From the NCBI GenBank assembly GCA_035293765.1, contig DATGMF010000088.1, positions 1-64,000 on the forward strand: a stretch of DNA of 64,000 nt, read 5' to 3'. The stretch is from DASRHT01 sp035293765. GTDB taxonomy: Bacteria; Chloroflexota; Ktedonobacteria; Ktedonobacterales; Ktedonobacteraceae. The notes below the pieces were generated by a model, which did no database searches, was not told the origin of the DNA, and saw nothing but the letters and a program-made list of their open reading frames with translations. Position numbers and translations under genes: made by a program. Positions within the stretch are counted from its first letter, which is position 1. Every line of letters begins with the position of its first letter. Shown in pieces: positions 1 to 9,189 of the stretch.

Positions 1-6
1 AGACAT
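1..6 (-). CDS. Start codon of a gene leaving the window (partial)
   Basis: On the minus strand GAAAGGAG (about positions 20-13) is followed by two consecutive ATG codons at 9-7 and 6-4. The second has the better 6-nt spacing. Only Met-Ser is inside the window, so nothing can be said about the product. It is listed because the ribosome binding site is clear. Confidence 0.4.
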
Positions 7-141
7 CATTTTCTCCTTTCACCATACCAGACAAATCATCTCATTGCAAGATTTTTCGAGTAAGAATCTGTCGTCAAACTGGTAGATTTTTTCCTTAAGT
101 TTTTTGACCTCTTCTGGCACCTTCCTGATTATTGAAAACAC

Positions 142-492
142 CTACGTGCGAAAAATGCTACGATAGTGTTCCGCCACCACCTGGGCTGGAAAGAAGCGCA
201 ACAGGCTGACGACCACCAGGGAGAACGCGACCCAGTCAAACCCCGCGTCAAGCGGCACCCCCAGCACCGTTCCCACCACAGGCATCACAACGCTCAAAAA
301 CGCCTCATTAAAGACGTCCGGGAAAAACAGGATGCACAGCAAGCCCGCGATTGAGCCCAGGAACAGCAGTTTGCGGATCACGGGGATGCGTCGATCCTGC
401 AATAACGCTCCTATCAATTTTGATGTTTTTATACTATGCAGAAAAACATCGCGACGCCGTGGGCGCTCACGATGGCTGATCATCTGTTGCAC
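142..492 (-). CDS. Small membrane protein, unknown function
   Basis: About 116 residues. The N-terminus is basic (SHRERPRRRD), followed by two hydrophobic stretches (LLFLGSIAGLLCILFFP, then a segment around VAFSLVVVSLLRFF), so a two-helix inner-membrane protein is likely. A GGAAGGAG box sits 9 nt before a GTG at 492, which I take as the start. An ATG at 483 or a TTG at 513 are alternatives. The arrangement loosely recalls small YkvA/DUF1232-type proteins, but I cannot assign a family. It lies on the same strand as the redox operon, about 110 nt downstream, with no clear terminator between. Confidence 0.6.
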   Translation of the reverse strand: MQQMISHRERPRRRDVFLHSIKTSKLIGALLQDRRIPVIRKLLFLGSIAGLLCILFFPDVFNEAFLSVVMPVVGTVLGVPLDAGFDWVAFSLVVVSLLRFFPAQVVAEHYRSIFRT

Positions 493-604
493 GATTTCTG
501 GCTCCTTCCTCAATAACCTACACGTAATACGTATCGGAGGGCAGGCCAGTTGTAGCGGGCAAGAAATGATTCAGGCGAGGGATCGCAAGCGCCTCTTTTG
601 TCTT

Positions 605-1588
605 TTAGTGATGGAGCCAGACGGGAATGAGCAGCGTCATGGCAAATTCCAGGTGCCAGAGGGTAAGCCCGACGGTGACAATTGCCAGCAGGATATGGAA
701 GCTGCGCCAGTAGCGAATCACATAGCGCAGATACTGCTCGTGCCGCAATGCCTTCTCCACCTGTTGCAACTCGTTGATATGATCATAAGCGCCAGGCAGG
801 AGCGCCCCCGGACGGGTCAGCGCGCTTTTTCGGTCCGGCACGAAACGATATTGCACCGCATCGCGACTGATCTCCTGCGGCGTTTCCTCCAGCGAGATGT
901 AGGCCATATCCCAGGAGGTTTGCAACACGCCGCGATCTTTGGCGTTACCTGCCGGAGAAGCCTGCCGATTGGCACCGGCCCAGGGCAATGGCGTGCCAAA
1001 GGAGGAATCGACCATACTACGGGGATTATTATCGGGCTTAAATGTACGAATTTCCTGTTTGTTATGGACGACAATCGACTGCAAGTTCCGCGTGAGGAAC
1101 TCGACGCGATCCTCTCCCTGAGCTGTCAGCGCCCGACTGGCAGCTTTAGCGATCTTGCGCGGCGTGAAATGATCGATGGTGCGCCCGATTACGCCACTGA
1201 TCACCAGCGCGATCATGCCCCAGAGCGCGTAGGTGCCTGAGCGCGGGTTGAGATTGCCGAACGAGTGCAAACAGAGCAAGACCAGACCAATGCTCCCAAA
1301 GGCCATATGCCAGTGCAACGAGCCATTCAGCTTGCCCACCGCCCGCTTGCGTGAGCGGCGATATAACGCATAGCGTACAGCCGCGAGCAGCATAAAGAAG
1401 GTACCGGAGATCGCAAAGCTATAGCCGGTGATACTATCCGGCGAGGCATCGCCGCTAAAGCGAAGCGCCCACACGAAAGCTGCAATTCCGAGAGCAACAA
1501 GGATAAGGGCTACCATAATGCTAGCCATGCGTGAACGGCTCCACTCGATAAAGAATAGCGAGTAGCCGCTTTCTGAGCTTGCTTTCAT
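605..1588 (-). CDS. Membrane b-type cytochrome-like subunit of a redox complex
   Basis: About 327 residues with several hydrophobic helices: two near the N-terminus, one near LHWHMAFGSIGLVLLCLHSFG, one near ALWGMIALVISGVIG, and one at the C-terminus (FHILLAIVTVGLTLWHLEF). Histidines inside the helices (LHWH, CLHSF, SFHI, LWHLE) are placed like axial haem ligands in cytochrome b561 or ferric-reductase-like proteins. The ATG at 1588 follows GAGGAG and lies 1 nt after the ferredoxin stop codon, so the two are translationally coupled. With the ferredoxin and FAD protein upstream it suggests a membrane electron-transfer complex. The substrate is unknown. Confidence 0.7.
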   Translation of the reverse strand: MKASSESGYSLFFIEWSRSRMASIMVALILVALGIAAFVWALRFSGDASPDSITGYSFAISGTFFMLLAAVRYALYRRSRKRAVGKLNGSLHWHMAFGSIGLVLLCLHSFGNLNPRSGTYALWGMIALVISGVIGRTIDHFTPRKIAKAASRALTAQGEDRVEFLTRNLQSIVVHNKQEIRTFKPDNNPRSMVDSSFGTPLPWAGANRQASPAGNAKDRGVLQTSWDMAYISLEETPQEISRDAVQYRFVPDRKSALTRPGALLPGAYDHINELQQVEKALRHEQYLRYVIRYWRSFHILLAIVTVGLTLWHLEFAMTLLIPVWLHH

Positions 1589-1589
1589 A

Positions 1590-1895
1590 TCACTCCTCAT
1601 CTCTTGCAAGAAGCCGTATTTTGAGCCACATCACCATCGCATCTCGGTGCAGACCAACCGGGCAGGGCGAGACGCAGGCCCCACATTGATAACATGCCTG
1701 CGCGAACCGCGCCACCGGGGCGGAGATTGTCCCTGAGATCGTCTCGCGATTCAGCACGTCAATCGTGATCGGCTCGGTTAAAGCCGGGCAGGCGAGGAGA
1801 CATTCATTACAGCCAATGCACGCCCGCAACTCTTGAGCCACCTGGGAACCAGTTTTATGCAAAAGGGCAGGTCGGAGCTTGAGCATCTTGAGCAC
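1590..1895 (-). CDS. 2x[4Fe-4S] ferredoxin-like subunit
   Basis: 101 residues with two cysteine clusters: CIGCNECLLACP at about 26-37, and CYQCGACVSPCP at about 69-80. These are classic 4Fe-4S ligand patterns (CxxCxxCxxxCP). The GTG start at 1895 has GGAGG about 7 nt upstream. An ATG three codons in is less well spaced. It is the middle gene of a minus-strand operon: FAD oxidoreductase, ferredoxin, haem membrane subunit. Its likely role is relaying electrons between the flavoprotein and the membrane subunit, as in HdrC/GlpC-type electron chains (inference). Confidence 0.85.
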   Translation of the reverse strand: MLKMLKLRPALLHKTGSQVAQELRACIGCNECLLACPALTEPITIDVLNRETISGTISAPVARFAQACYQCGACVSPCPVGLHRDAMVMWLKIRLLARDEE

Positions 1896-2005
1896 TTCTT
1901 CTCCTCCTTTTCCTTAAATACATCTTAGGGTTTGATGCTATATTTCTCCTCAAGCGAGGCGGCGGGAGCCAGCGGCTGTCTCGACCCGCTTGAGGATACT
2001 GAAGA

Positions 2006-3811
2006 TCAATACGTTTTTTCTGGATTGCTATAAGACCACAGGTTCCTGGGCGTTCGCTCTCTGGCTGGCGCTTTTGTTGTCGCTTCGCTGTAGGTCCACA
2101 AACTCTGTGACGCGTTCTGCCTTGTGGGAGGCTGATATTCTATCTCCCGCTCTGCTATAGGGGGCAGATTCCCTGAGAAGGGATTCACCTCTTCAACCTG
2201 AACTCGGGGCATAGCCGGACCAGCTTCTTCAGCTCTGCCAGGTCGCATAGCGGGCAGATTCCCCGAGAAGGGGCTGATCTCTTCGGCAACTATGGGGCTA
2301 CTGTTCCATTCCTGCGCGATTGCGGGCTCCTCTCGCCTCGCAGCCGGCCTCGGCGTCTCCTGTCGTCGCACTGTTTCCGGCTGCACAGCCGGCATTGCGC
2401 CTGTATAAGGTTGAGGTGGCATTTGCCCCCATTCTCTGGGCGGTGAAACCGCCGGACTTCTGCCCGAACTGATCATATTCTCGGCAACGCGCGAACGCAT
2501 CTGCGAAAGATACTGGCGAGCATCAAATTTGCCCTTCAAGAGCGCCCTGGTGATGTTGCGCACAGAATATCCCTCGTCGATGATGCGCTTGATCGCAAGG
2601 CTATCGGGCTGAGACATGCCCAGCGAAAGATAGCCGATCAGCCGGTCATCAGCGATGGTCATGCGACGGTAGCCGCCCTGGCTTGTATCGGTGAGGGTCG
2701 TCACTTTGGGGTCCCGGCTCATAGGATCGCCGACGGAGAGCATAAAAAGCTCACCCAGGTGGGTCGCCTGCCAGGGAGCGCCAAATGGCTGCTCGGCCAG
2801 ATCCTTGCGGCCTGCCAGCATGGCGCCTGCTATCTTCCCCTGCGAAACGGCGGCGTACCATAGCGCCCGCGGTTCGTAATTGCCCGTCTGGGGATTTTTG
2901 AGAGCGGCGGCATCACCCGCCGCGTAAATATCGCGTACGCTGGTACGCAGTTTATCATCCACGATAATGCCGCGTTTGGCGCGAATGGGAATGCTGCACC
3001 GTTCCGCCAACCAGGTCACGGGCTGCACACCGGTGCAGGTCAGCACCATCTGGCAGGGAATCATCTCCTGATGATTGGTAATGACGCCGGAAACAGTGGC
3101 GATGCGTCCCACAACCCCTACAACCTCTGTCTCCGTACGAATGGAGACGCCCGCACGACGCACCCGCTCCAGCACCATCTCGGAAGATATTTCATCGAGC
3201 ACCTTAGGCATAAAGTTGGCGCTGCGGATCAGCCAGTTGACGTGAATTCCCCAGTAGAGGAGATTCATCACGGTTTCAATGGCATGAACGCCGCCGCCAA
3301 TCACAACGGCTTCGCTGACTTCGGGCAAACGACGGCGAAAATCCAGGTAATCGCGCAGGCGGTGCAGTGTGAGCACGCCATCGAAGTTGCGCCCGGGCGT
3401 ACTGTCAGGCAGCCCCATCGGGGTGCTGCCTGTCGCTAGAAGCAAGGAGTCGTAACCAAAACCGCGATTGCCGCTCAAGGTGACATATTTGCTATTGGCA
3501 TGGATCTCTTCGACGTGGGCCGTCACTACATGAATACGCTCGGCTCGCTCGGTCCCTGCCGGATAGGCCAGGAGCTGCTCTCGCTCCAGTTTCCCTATCG
3601 CAAATTGTTTTAACGCAGGGGTGTTGATGGTGGGATGAGTTTGATCCGTAATCATCACGATCCGCTTATCGGGCGCGAGGCCACGCGCTTCGATAGCTGC
3701 GGTCAGCCCGGCGATGCCATTGCCGATAATGACAATATCCGCACGGTCGAGATATGGTCTATTTTGTTGTCGTGCTGGGTCCATTATGCGATCTTGCTTA
3801 CCAGTTGTCAT
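2006..3811 (-). CDS. FAD/NAD(P)-dependent pyridine nucleotide-disulphide-type oxidoreductase with Pro-rich tail
   Basis: About 601 residues. The FAD-binding GNGIAGLTAAIEA motif lies near the N-terminus, and the NAD(P)-binding VIGGGVHAIE motif near residue 165. A second FAD contact, DIYAAGDAAAL, completes a NirB/rubredoxin-reductase-like fold of about 450 residues. The remaining 150 residues are low-complexity, rich in Pro and Glu. They carry two copies of PFSGNLP and two LW-(T/S)-YS motifs and match no domain I recognise. Start: the ATG at 3811 follows AAGGAAG; an upstream ATG at 3832 is also in frame. First gene of the redox operon. The tail could be a docking region for the ferredoxin (inference). 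Confidence 0.85.
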   Translation of the reverse strand: MTTGKQDRIMDPARQQNRPYLDRADIVIIGNGIAGLTAAIEARGLAPDKRIVMITDQTHPTINTPALKQFAIGKLEREQLLAYPAGTERAERIHVVTAHVEEIHANSKYVTLSGNRGFGYDSLLLATGSTPMGLPDSTPGRNFDGVLTLHRLRDYLDFRRRLPEVSEAVVIGGGVHAIETVMNLLYWGIHVNWLIRSANFMPKVLDEISSEMVLERVRRAGVSIRTETEVVGVVGRIATVSGVITNHQEMIPCQMVLTCTGVQPVTWLAERCSIPIRAKRGIIVDDKLRTSVRDIYAAGDAAALKNPQTGNYEPRALWYAAVSQGKIAGAMLAGRKDLAEQPFGAPWQATHLGELFMLSVGDPMSRDPKVTTLTDTSQGGYRRMTIADDRLIGYLSLGMSQPDSLAIKRIIDEGYSVRNITRALLKGKFDARQYLSQMRSRVAENMISSGRSPAVSPPREWGQMPPQPYTGAMPAVQPETVRRQETPRPAARREEPAIAQEWNSSPIVAEEISPFSGNLPAMRPGRAEEAGPAMPRVQVEEVNPFSGNLPPIAEREIEYQPPTRQNASQSLWTYSEATTKAPARERTPRNLWSYSNPEKTY

Positions 3812-3894
3812 GTGCTTCCTTACTACCAACATGGAATAGTTGCATGCTGAACGATTTACGCCGTTGGATACACGCGTTCTTCCTATTACGTTAG

Positions 3895-4224
3895 TTAGTC
3901 CACGTCTATTGCAATCAGATTCTTATTCGCGTCCTGCCTGTAATAGACATCGGTATGCGCCTTTTCTGTCAGATGGCGCTGCATATGGCTCAGTTCTCCC
4001 CGGCAGCGACCACTGCACTGAAAATGCACTTTCTGCCCCGCGGCTGTGAGCAAGACAAAATCCATGTTTGGGCCTATCGATATAATCTGCCCATCGTTAT
4101 GCGCCACACCGGTCCCATGCGTTATTTCTGGGCCTATCCACATCGCGGCGCTAATTCCTATCAGCGATAGTACTCCGATGAGCAAAAGCACGTAGATGGC
4201 TGCGGATAAGCGTGGATTTATCAT
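3895..4224 (-). CDS. Membrane-anchored small protein, unknown function
   Basis: 109 residues with one N-terminal transmembrane segment (YVLLLIGVLSLIGISAAMW), then a soluble region of about 75 residues. That region contains a Cys pair (FQCSGRCRGEL) and ends LIAIDVD. AGGAAG lies 6 nt before the ATG. The region after the helix resembles a small beta-rich extracytoplasmic domain. The two cysteines could form a disulphide or bind metal or haem, but no CxxCH is present. It sits just upstream of the redox operon on the same strand with its own ribosome binding site. Confidence 0.65.
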   Translation of the reverse strand: MINPRLSAAIYVLLLIGVLSLIGISAAMWIGPEITHGTGVAHNDGQIISIGPNMDFVLLTAAGQKVHFQCSGRCRGELSHMQRHLTEKAHTDVYYRQDANKNLIAIDVD

Positions 4225-4460
4225 CTGTTCTTCCTAAAAAACTTGCCTGCGTTCTAGCCTCCGGCCATTGCCTCATGGCTACACGCTGATCTCTACACAC
4301 AATGTATAGATGTGTCTGCTAACATCTATGTTATTGTATATCAGATCATTTCCGGCTCCACGTTCTTGCAGAGAAATTAGCCTAAATGTCTTACCATTTC
4401 AGGGGCAATATCAACCGGCATCGCAAAAGCGCGGGACGGGGCCGATGCGAATCACGCAGA

Positions 4461-5129
4461 TTACGAGTGCAGGGTTATCAGGCCGCGCTGAACTGCCAGA
4501 GAAACCGCTTCTGTCCGGTTGGTAGCGCCCAGCTTGCCCATGATGGAGCTGACGTGAAATTTGGCGGTGCGTTCGCTGATAATGAGGTGGGTGGCAATTT
4601 CTTTGTTGGGCATCCCCTGTGCCAGCAGGCGCAAGACTTCCAGCTCTCGCTCGGTCAGCTCCTCTACCTGCATGGGCATACTTCCTCTGATGGGTATATT
4701 CCTCTGCTGCTGTTGACCAACGTGGTGCAATAATTTCGATGCCACCACCGGTTGCAGCAGGGAGCCGCCGCTCATGGCAACATGAATCGCCTTGAAGATC
4801 TCTTCCCGTGGCGCATCTTTGAGCAGATAGCCATTGGCTCCGGCCTGGATGGCATGAATAATGCGCTCATCATCATCGAAGGCTGTAAAGACGATGATGC
4901 GCGGCATAGCTGGCTGCTGACTCAGGCGGCGAATGGTTTCGACGCCGTCCATGACCGGCATTTCGAGATCGAGCAGGAGAACATCAGGGTGGAGCTGCGT
5001 CACCTTACGGACTGCTTCTTCACCATTGGCACATTCCGCGATCACCTCGAAGTCGGGCTGGGTCTCCAACAAATTGCGAAGACCTTCGCGCACAATCGGG
5101 TGATCGTCGGCGAGCAAGATGCGCACCAT
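4461..5129 (-). CDS. NarL/FixJ-family response regulator
   Basis: 222 residues. The receiver domain (1-120) has the acidic pocket in ILLADDHPIVREG, the phosphoacceptor Asp in DVLLLDLEMPVMDG, and the conserved Lys in LLKDAP. The C-terminal LuxR-type HTH is seen in LTERELEVLRLLAQG and NKEIATHLIISERTAKFHV. This is a transcription factor activated by phosphorylation. It follows the GAF histidine kinase by 46 nt on the same strand, so the two form a two-component operon with the kinase gene first. Confidence 0.95.
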   Translation of the reverse strand: MVRILLADDHPIVREGLRNLLETQPDFEVIAECANGEEAVRKVTQLHPDVLLLDLEMPVMDGVETIRRLSQQPAMPRIIVFTAFDDDERIIHAIQAGANGYLLKDAPREEIFKAIHVAMSGGSLLQPVVASKLLHHVGQQQQRNIPIRGSMPMQVEELTERELEVLRLLAQGMPNKEIATHLIISERTAKFHVSSIMGKLGATNRTEAVSLAVQRGLITLHS

Positions 5130-5175
5130 AGCCTGGCCTTTCTTTGCGTTTCCTTACCTTGTTTCAGGCAACTGA

Positions 5176-6387
5176 TTAATAGGGAACTGAGGCATCAATG
5201 CAAGTGCCGGCGCCTGGCTCACTTTGAATGCGAATAGAGCCACCCAGGAGCTTGACCCGCTCTCCCATCCCTATCAGCCCAAAATGTCCTGCGCGGCTCT
5301 GTTGCGATACATTTGAGGGATCAAAGCCCTGCCCATCATCCTGCACGATCAGGCACACCCACTGCTCCTCCGCCTGCAACGTCATTGCAATATGCTGCGC
5401 TGCCGCATGTTTGCTGGCATTGGAGAGCGCCTCCTGCGCGATACGGTAGAGTCCGACTTCAACGCGTGCGGGCAACGCAGGAAAGTTCTGGATCGGATCA
5501 TGGCTATACTCGATGGTCAGGCCCGATTCTGGCTGCTGATATTCACGGGCTATCAGAGTCGCCAGGGCCTCGGGCAAGGTATGCCCTTGTAAGGGGGCGG
5601 CGCGCAGATCCATGACGGAGCGGCGCGCTTCTTCAAGATTGCTGCGTGCCAGGCGTAACGCGCGCTGAATGGCGTCTTGCGCCCGTTGGGGATGTGACGT
5701 GGTGAGAGCATCGGCGGTTTCAAGCTGCAAAGTGATGGCGGCTAAGCCTTGTGCCAGCGTATCATGGATCTCGCGGGCCAGCCGGTTGCGCTCCTCGATT
5801 GTCGCCAGCCTGGCGGCGGCCCGCGTATGGTCGGCGGAGAGGCGCGCCCGCTGGATCGCCAGCCCGATCTGATCGCTGATAATGTGGAGTAATTGCAGTT
5901 CCTTCTCCTGGAGTTCGCGCCAATCCTTGCTGGCAACATTGAGCACGCCCAGCGGCGTATCTCCGGCGTAGATGGGAACACTGGCATGGAAGCGCAATCC
6001 CAGTGCCGTGGGATCGCTATCGCGCTCGGCATTCTTTAAGCGGCTGCAACGTAAGACATCGACATTAGAGGCCCCTTCCAGATCGCCGCAGAGGAAGGTA
6101 TCCAGGCAAAGGCATGAGCCGGTCATGCGCTCAGGATGATCGGCAAGATAGGGCGGTAGCGCCTGCGAGGCTGCCAGGACAGGCGTTCCCTGCTCTGAGA
6201 GCAACCACAGCCAGCTTGTTTGCAGGTTCAGCATCTCAGTCACGCGGACCAGCACTTCTTGCAGCGCCTCCCGGACATCTACTTTATGATTGAGGTAGCT
6301 GGCGATCTCGTAAAGAATCGCCAGTTCGCGATTCCCACGGAGCAGCGCTGGTGTTTCCTGCTGAACAGATTGATTTTCGTGCTGCAT
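5176..6387 (-). CDS. GAF-domain sensor histidine kinase (NarX/DegS-like)
   Basis: About 403 residues from the ATG at 6387. A TTG at 6438 would add 17 residues; neither has a strong ribosome binding site. A GAF domain (about 15-170) contains the Cys-rich stretch SCLCLDTFLCGDL. It is followed by a HisKA_3-type dimerisation helix with the phosphoacceptor His in REIHDTLAQG, and an HATPase with the N box (ALSNASKHA) and G box (DDGQGFD). No transmembrane segment is visible, so it is a cytosolic sensor. The cysteines could hold a cofactor, as in NreB-type oxygen sensors, but this is not established. Its partner is the regulator at 4461-5129. Confidence 0.93.
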   Translation of the reverse strand: MQHENQSVQQETPALLRGNRELAILYEIASYLNHKVDVREALQEVLVRVTEMLNLQTSWLWLLSEQGTPVLAASQALPPYLADHPERMTGSCLCLDTFLCGDLEGASNVDVLRCSRLKNAERDSDPTALGLRFHASVPIYAGDTPLGVLNVASKDWRELQEKELQLLHIISDQIGLAIQRARLSADHTRAAARLATIEERNRLAREIHDTLAQGLAAITLQLETADALTTSHPQRAQDAIQRALRLARSNLEEARRSVMDLRAAPLQGHTLPEALATLIAREYQQPESGLTIEYSHDPIQNFPALPARVEVGLYRIAQEALSNASKHAAAQHIAMTLQAEEQWVCLIVQDDGQGFDPSNVSQQSRAGHFGLIGMGERVKLLGGSIRIQSEPGAGTCIDASVPY

Positions 6388-6462
6388 ATGCGTTGTTATA
6401 TCTTGAAATTTTCCGCACTCCAATGTCGCCGAATACAATTTACCACTCAGGCGATTGCGAAT

Positions 6463-6494
6463 TTTTTTGTTGGTCAGACTTTTTTGTTGGTCAG
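6463..6494. repeat. Tandem 15-bp repeat between pcrA and the kinase gene
   Basis: TTTTTTGTTGGTCAG occurs twice with a 17-bp period (6463-6477 and 6480-6494), directly abutting the palindromic repeat at 6495. It carries no coding sequence. Confidence 0.7.
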
Positions 6495-6533
6495 GCGATA
6501 AATCGCGTCGGTCGCGATAAATCGGGACCCTAC
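6495..6533 (+). repeat. Dispersed palindromic repeat (GCGATAAATCGC family)
   Basis: GCGATAAATCGC (6495-6506) is a perfect palindrome. After 7 nt it is followed by GCGATAAATCGGGACCCTAC (6514-6533). The same architecture recurs at 37404-37443, ending GGTCCCTAC. The right end contains the stop codon of pcrA (6530-6532, minus). It is probably a REP or MITE-like element. Confidence 0.75.
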
Positions 6534-8908
6534 AATTTCTCTAAATTTGTGAAGTCCATACTCAACTTTTTTTTGCCATGCTTGCCCTGGAACAGCACAT
6601 CCACAAACTCGGTCCCCGACTCCATTTCGCTTTTTAGAATGATGCCCTCGCCAAACAGATTGTGGCGCACTCTATCGCCTGGCTTATATTGCTGCCCCTT
6701 CGGCCTGGCCGGCTCTATTTTTGGTGCCAACGGCAGCGATGGGGGAGTCTTTGGCGGTGAGGAAAAACTCGCACGCGACGGACTCTGTGGAATGCCGCGT
6801 CCATACACTCTGCCACCCTCGCGGGAGCCGTAGATATCCTGGTTGAAATCATCCTCCCAGACATTCCGGCGATTCCTTGAGCTGGATGTATCTTTCTTGC
6901 TCTGACCGGTCGTTTTATGGCTGGTCAGGGAACCGGGAATATCATCGAGGAAGCGCGAAGGCTCTGTATATTGCGACTCGCCAAAAAACGAGCGTCGCCG
7001 CGCGCGTACAAGGTAAAGATGGCGCATGGCGCGCGTGATGCCAACGTAAACCAGTCGCCGTTCCTCCTCTAATTGCTCAGGCTGGCTGATAGAACGCGCG
7101 TGGGGCAATGACCCCTCGTCCATGCCAATAATGAAGACCGCGGGGAACTCCAGGCCTTTGGCTGCATGCAACGTAATCAAAGTGACCGCGTCCTTGTTCT
7201 CCTCTTTGATCAGCGTACCATCTTCGCTCGTCTGCGCGGTATCGGCGCCTCCGACCAGCGCGACATTCTCCAGGTACAGTTCGAGCGCAACCGGCGTCTC
7301 AATCTCCTCATAGTCTTCGGCAACGCGCCGCAACTCCAGCACGTTATTCCAGCGGTCCAGCTCCTCATCCCCATTGGCGCGTAACTCCGGGCCATAGCCG
7401 CTGCGTTCCGCGACTCTATTCACCAGCTCAGGTAGCGGCAATTCTTCCACCGACCTGGTCAGGTCTGCCATCAACTCGCCGAAGCTCGTCAAGGCGACCT
7501 TCGCGGCCTTACCGAGCGTGGGATGTTCGCTGATGCGCTGTATGGCGGCATAGAGCGAGATTTGCAACTGGCCCGCCCAGTGTTGCAGTTCGCTGACGGT
7601 CTTGGGACCGATTTTGCGGTTGGGCACGTTGATGATACGCTGCAAGCTCAGATCATCATTGGGATTGGCAAGCAGGCGCAAATAGGCCAGCATATCTTTA
7701 ATTTCTTTGCGCTCATAGAACTTGCGGCTCCCGATCACTTTGTAAGGGATGTTTGCGCGCAGAAATTGTTCCTCGACTGCACGCGATTGGGCATTGGTGC
7801 GATACATCACGGCCACGTCGCCCAGATGCTCAATCTCGCCTCTGGCCCGCAAAAGCTGGATCTCTTGCGCGGCATAGTGGCCTTCCTGCTCTTCGTCGTA
7901 GGCTGTATGCACCACGATCTTCGGGCCGTCTCCCAGGTCTGTCCAGAGCTTTTTGTCTTTACGCATCCGGTTGCGGCGCACGATATTTTGCGCGGCATCA
8001 AGAATAGTCTGGGTTGAGCGATAATTCTGGTCGAGGATCACGAGCCGCGTCTGCGGAAAGTCGCGCTCGAAGCGCAGCACATTCTCGGCGTTGGCCCCGC
8101 GCCAGCTATAGATCATCTGATCGTCATCGCCCACGACACAGACGTTACCCCGCCCCTCGTGGCTATCATGAGAACCGTAACCGAGCAAACGGACCAGCTT
8201 GTATTGCGGCAGGTTACAATCCTGAAACTCATCAACATGGATATATTGCCATTTACGCTGATAACGCAGCAATATCGTCGGCTCGCTGCGCCAGAGCTGC
8301 TCGGTGATCATCAGCAGATCGTCAAAATCGACGCTATTATTTTTCCTCAGTAGCCGCTGGTAGACTTTATAAACGCGGGCTGCGACCTCTTCGCTATGCT
8401 TCCTGGCTTGCTCCGCCATCTGGTCCGGTCCCTGCATCTCGTTTTTGGCCCGCGAGATTTGGGCATGGACGTTCCCTGGCCGGTAGAACTTCTCGTCCAG
8501 ATTAAGCTCTTTGATCGCCTGCTTGACTAACGTAAGCTGATCATCGGTATCGAGGATCACAAACGAGCGGGTCAGCCCCCATGGGGCAAGCGAGTCGGCT
8601 TCAATACGCAGCACGCGCGCGCAGATGGCATGGAAGGTGCCGATCATCATCTCTTTCGATTCGCTCACGCCCACCAGTTTCTCCAGGCGTTCGCGCATCT
8701 CTTTAGCGGCCTTATTGGTAAAAGTCACAGCCAGGATATGCCAGGGCGATATGTCTTCTTGCTGGACGAGGTAAGCGATGCGGTGCGTGATGACGCGAGT
8801 TTTGCCGCTGCCCGGCCCGGCCAGGATCAGCACCGGTCCCTGTGTCGTGGTGACAGCTTCGCGTTGCGGCTCATTGAGGCCCGCCAGTAAGTCTCTCTGT
8901 TCCAACAT
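6530..8908 (-). CDS. pcrA: ATP-dependent DNA helicase PcrA/UvrD
   Basis: About 792 residues, usual for the family (720-780). It begins LNEPQREAVTTTQGPVLILA (Q motif), then Walker A GPGSGKTR. The Walker B region is HVDEFQDCN, motif III is GDDDQMIYSWRGA, and motif IV is LDQNYRSTQTIL. Motif V is TLHAAKGLEFPAVFIIG and motif VI is VGITRAMRHLYL. This superfamily 1A 3'-5' helicase acts in nucleotide excision and replication-fork repair. The C-terminal segment (GDRVRHNLFGEGIILK) is the usual PcrA Tudor-like domain. Start: GGAG is spaced 7 nt from the ATG at 8908; an ATG at 8911 and a GTG at 8914 are also in frame. The stop codon lies inside a dispersed repeat. Confidence 0.97.
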   Translation of the reverse strand: MLEQRDLLAGLNEPQREAVTTTQGPVLILAGPGSGKTRVITHRIAYLVQQEDISPWHILAVTFTNKAAKEMRERLEKLVGVSESKEMMIGTFHAICARVLRIEADSLAPWGLTRSFVILDTDDQLTLVKQAIKELNLDEKFYRPGNVHAQISRAKNEMQGPDQMAEQARKHSEEVAARVYKVYQRLLRKNNSVDFDDLLMITEQLWRSEPTILLRYQRKWQYIHVDEFQDCNLPQYKLVRLLGYGSHDSHEGRGNVCVVGDDDQMIYSWRGANAENVLRFERDFPQTRLVILDQNYRSTQTILDAAQNIVRRNRMRKDKKLWTDLGDGPKIVVHTAYDEEQEGHYAAQEIQLLRARGEIEHLGDVAVMYRTNAQSRAVEEQFLRANIPYKVIGSRKFYERKEIKDMLAYLRLLANPNDDLSLQRIINVPNRKIGPKTVSELQHWAGQLQISLYAAIQRISEHPTLGKAAKVALTSFGELMADLTRSVEELPLPELVNRVAERSGYGPELRANGDEELDRWNNVLELRRVAEDYEEIETPVALELYLENVALVGGADTAQTSEDGTLIKEENKDAVTLITLHAAKGLEFPAVFIIGMDEGSLPHARSISQPEQLEEERRLVYVGITRAMRHLYLVRARRRSFFGESQYTEPSRFLDDIPGSLTSHKTTGQSKKDTSSSRNRRNVWEDDFNQDIYGSREGGRVYGRGIPQSPSRASFSSPPKTPPSLPLAPKIEPARPKGQQYKPGDRVRHNLFGEGIILKSEMESGTEFVDVLFQGKHGKKKLSMDFTNLEKL

Positions 8909-9189
8909 CATCACACTCCGTCATATAACAGCCATAGATAGCTTAAATATCAACACTTTTTCTGAAATCCACGCTATTGTACCACAGATAAGGATGTTAG
9001 GGGAGAGGGCTGTTGGCAGGGTCGCAAACTGGTTTTGTTGAAGGAGCAAAGATCATGTTATTCATGTGTTACATTAACATAATGAGCTAAAAGCTCTGCG
9101 GGACTCCATCAAACCGGATCAAGTCCACCACCTCATTGTATCACCTCTCCGCACTCCCTACCTGAAAGCATATAGGAAATATTAGACGT

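Noticed and set aside
332..1240. Long plus-strand open frame opposite the haem-type membrane protein
   Set aside because: It is antisense to a gene with clear helices and operon context; composition shows no domain.
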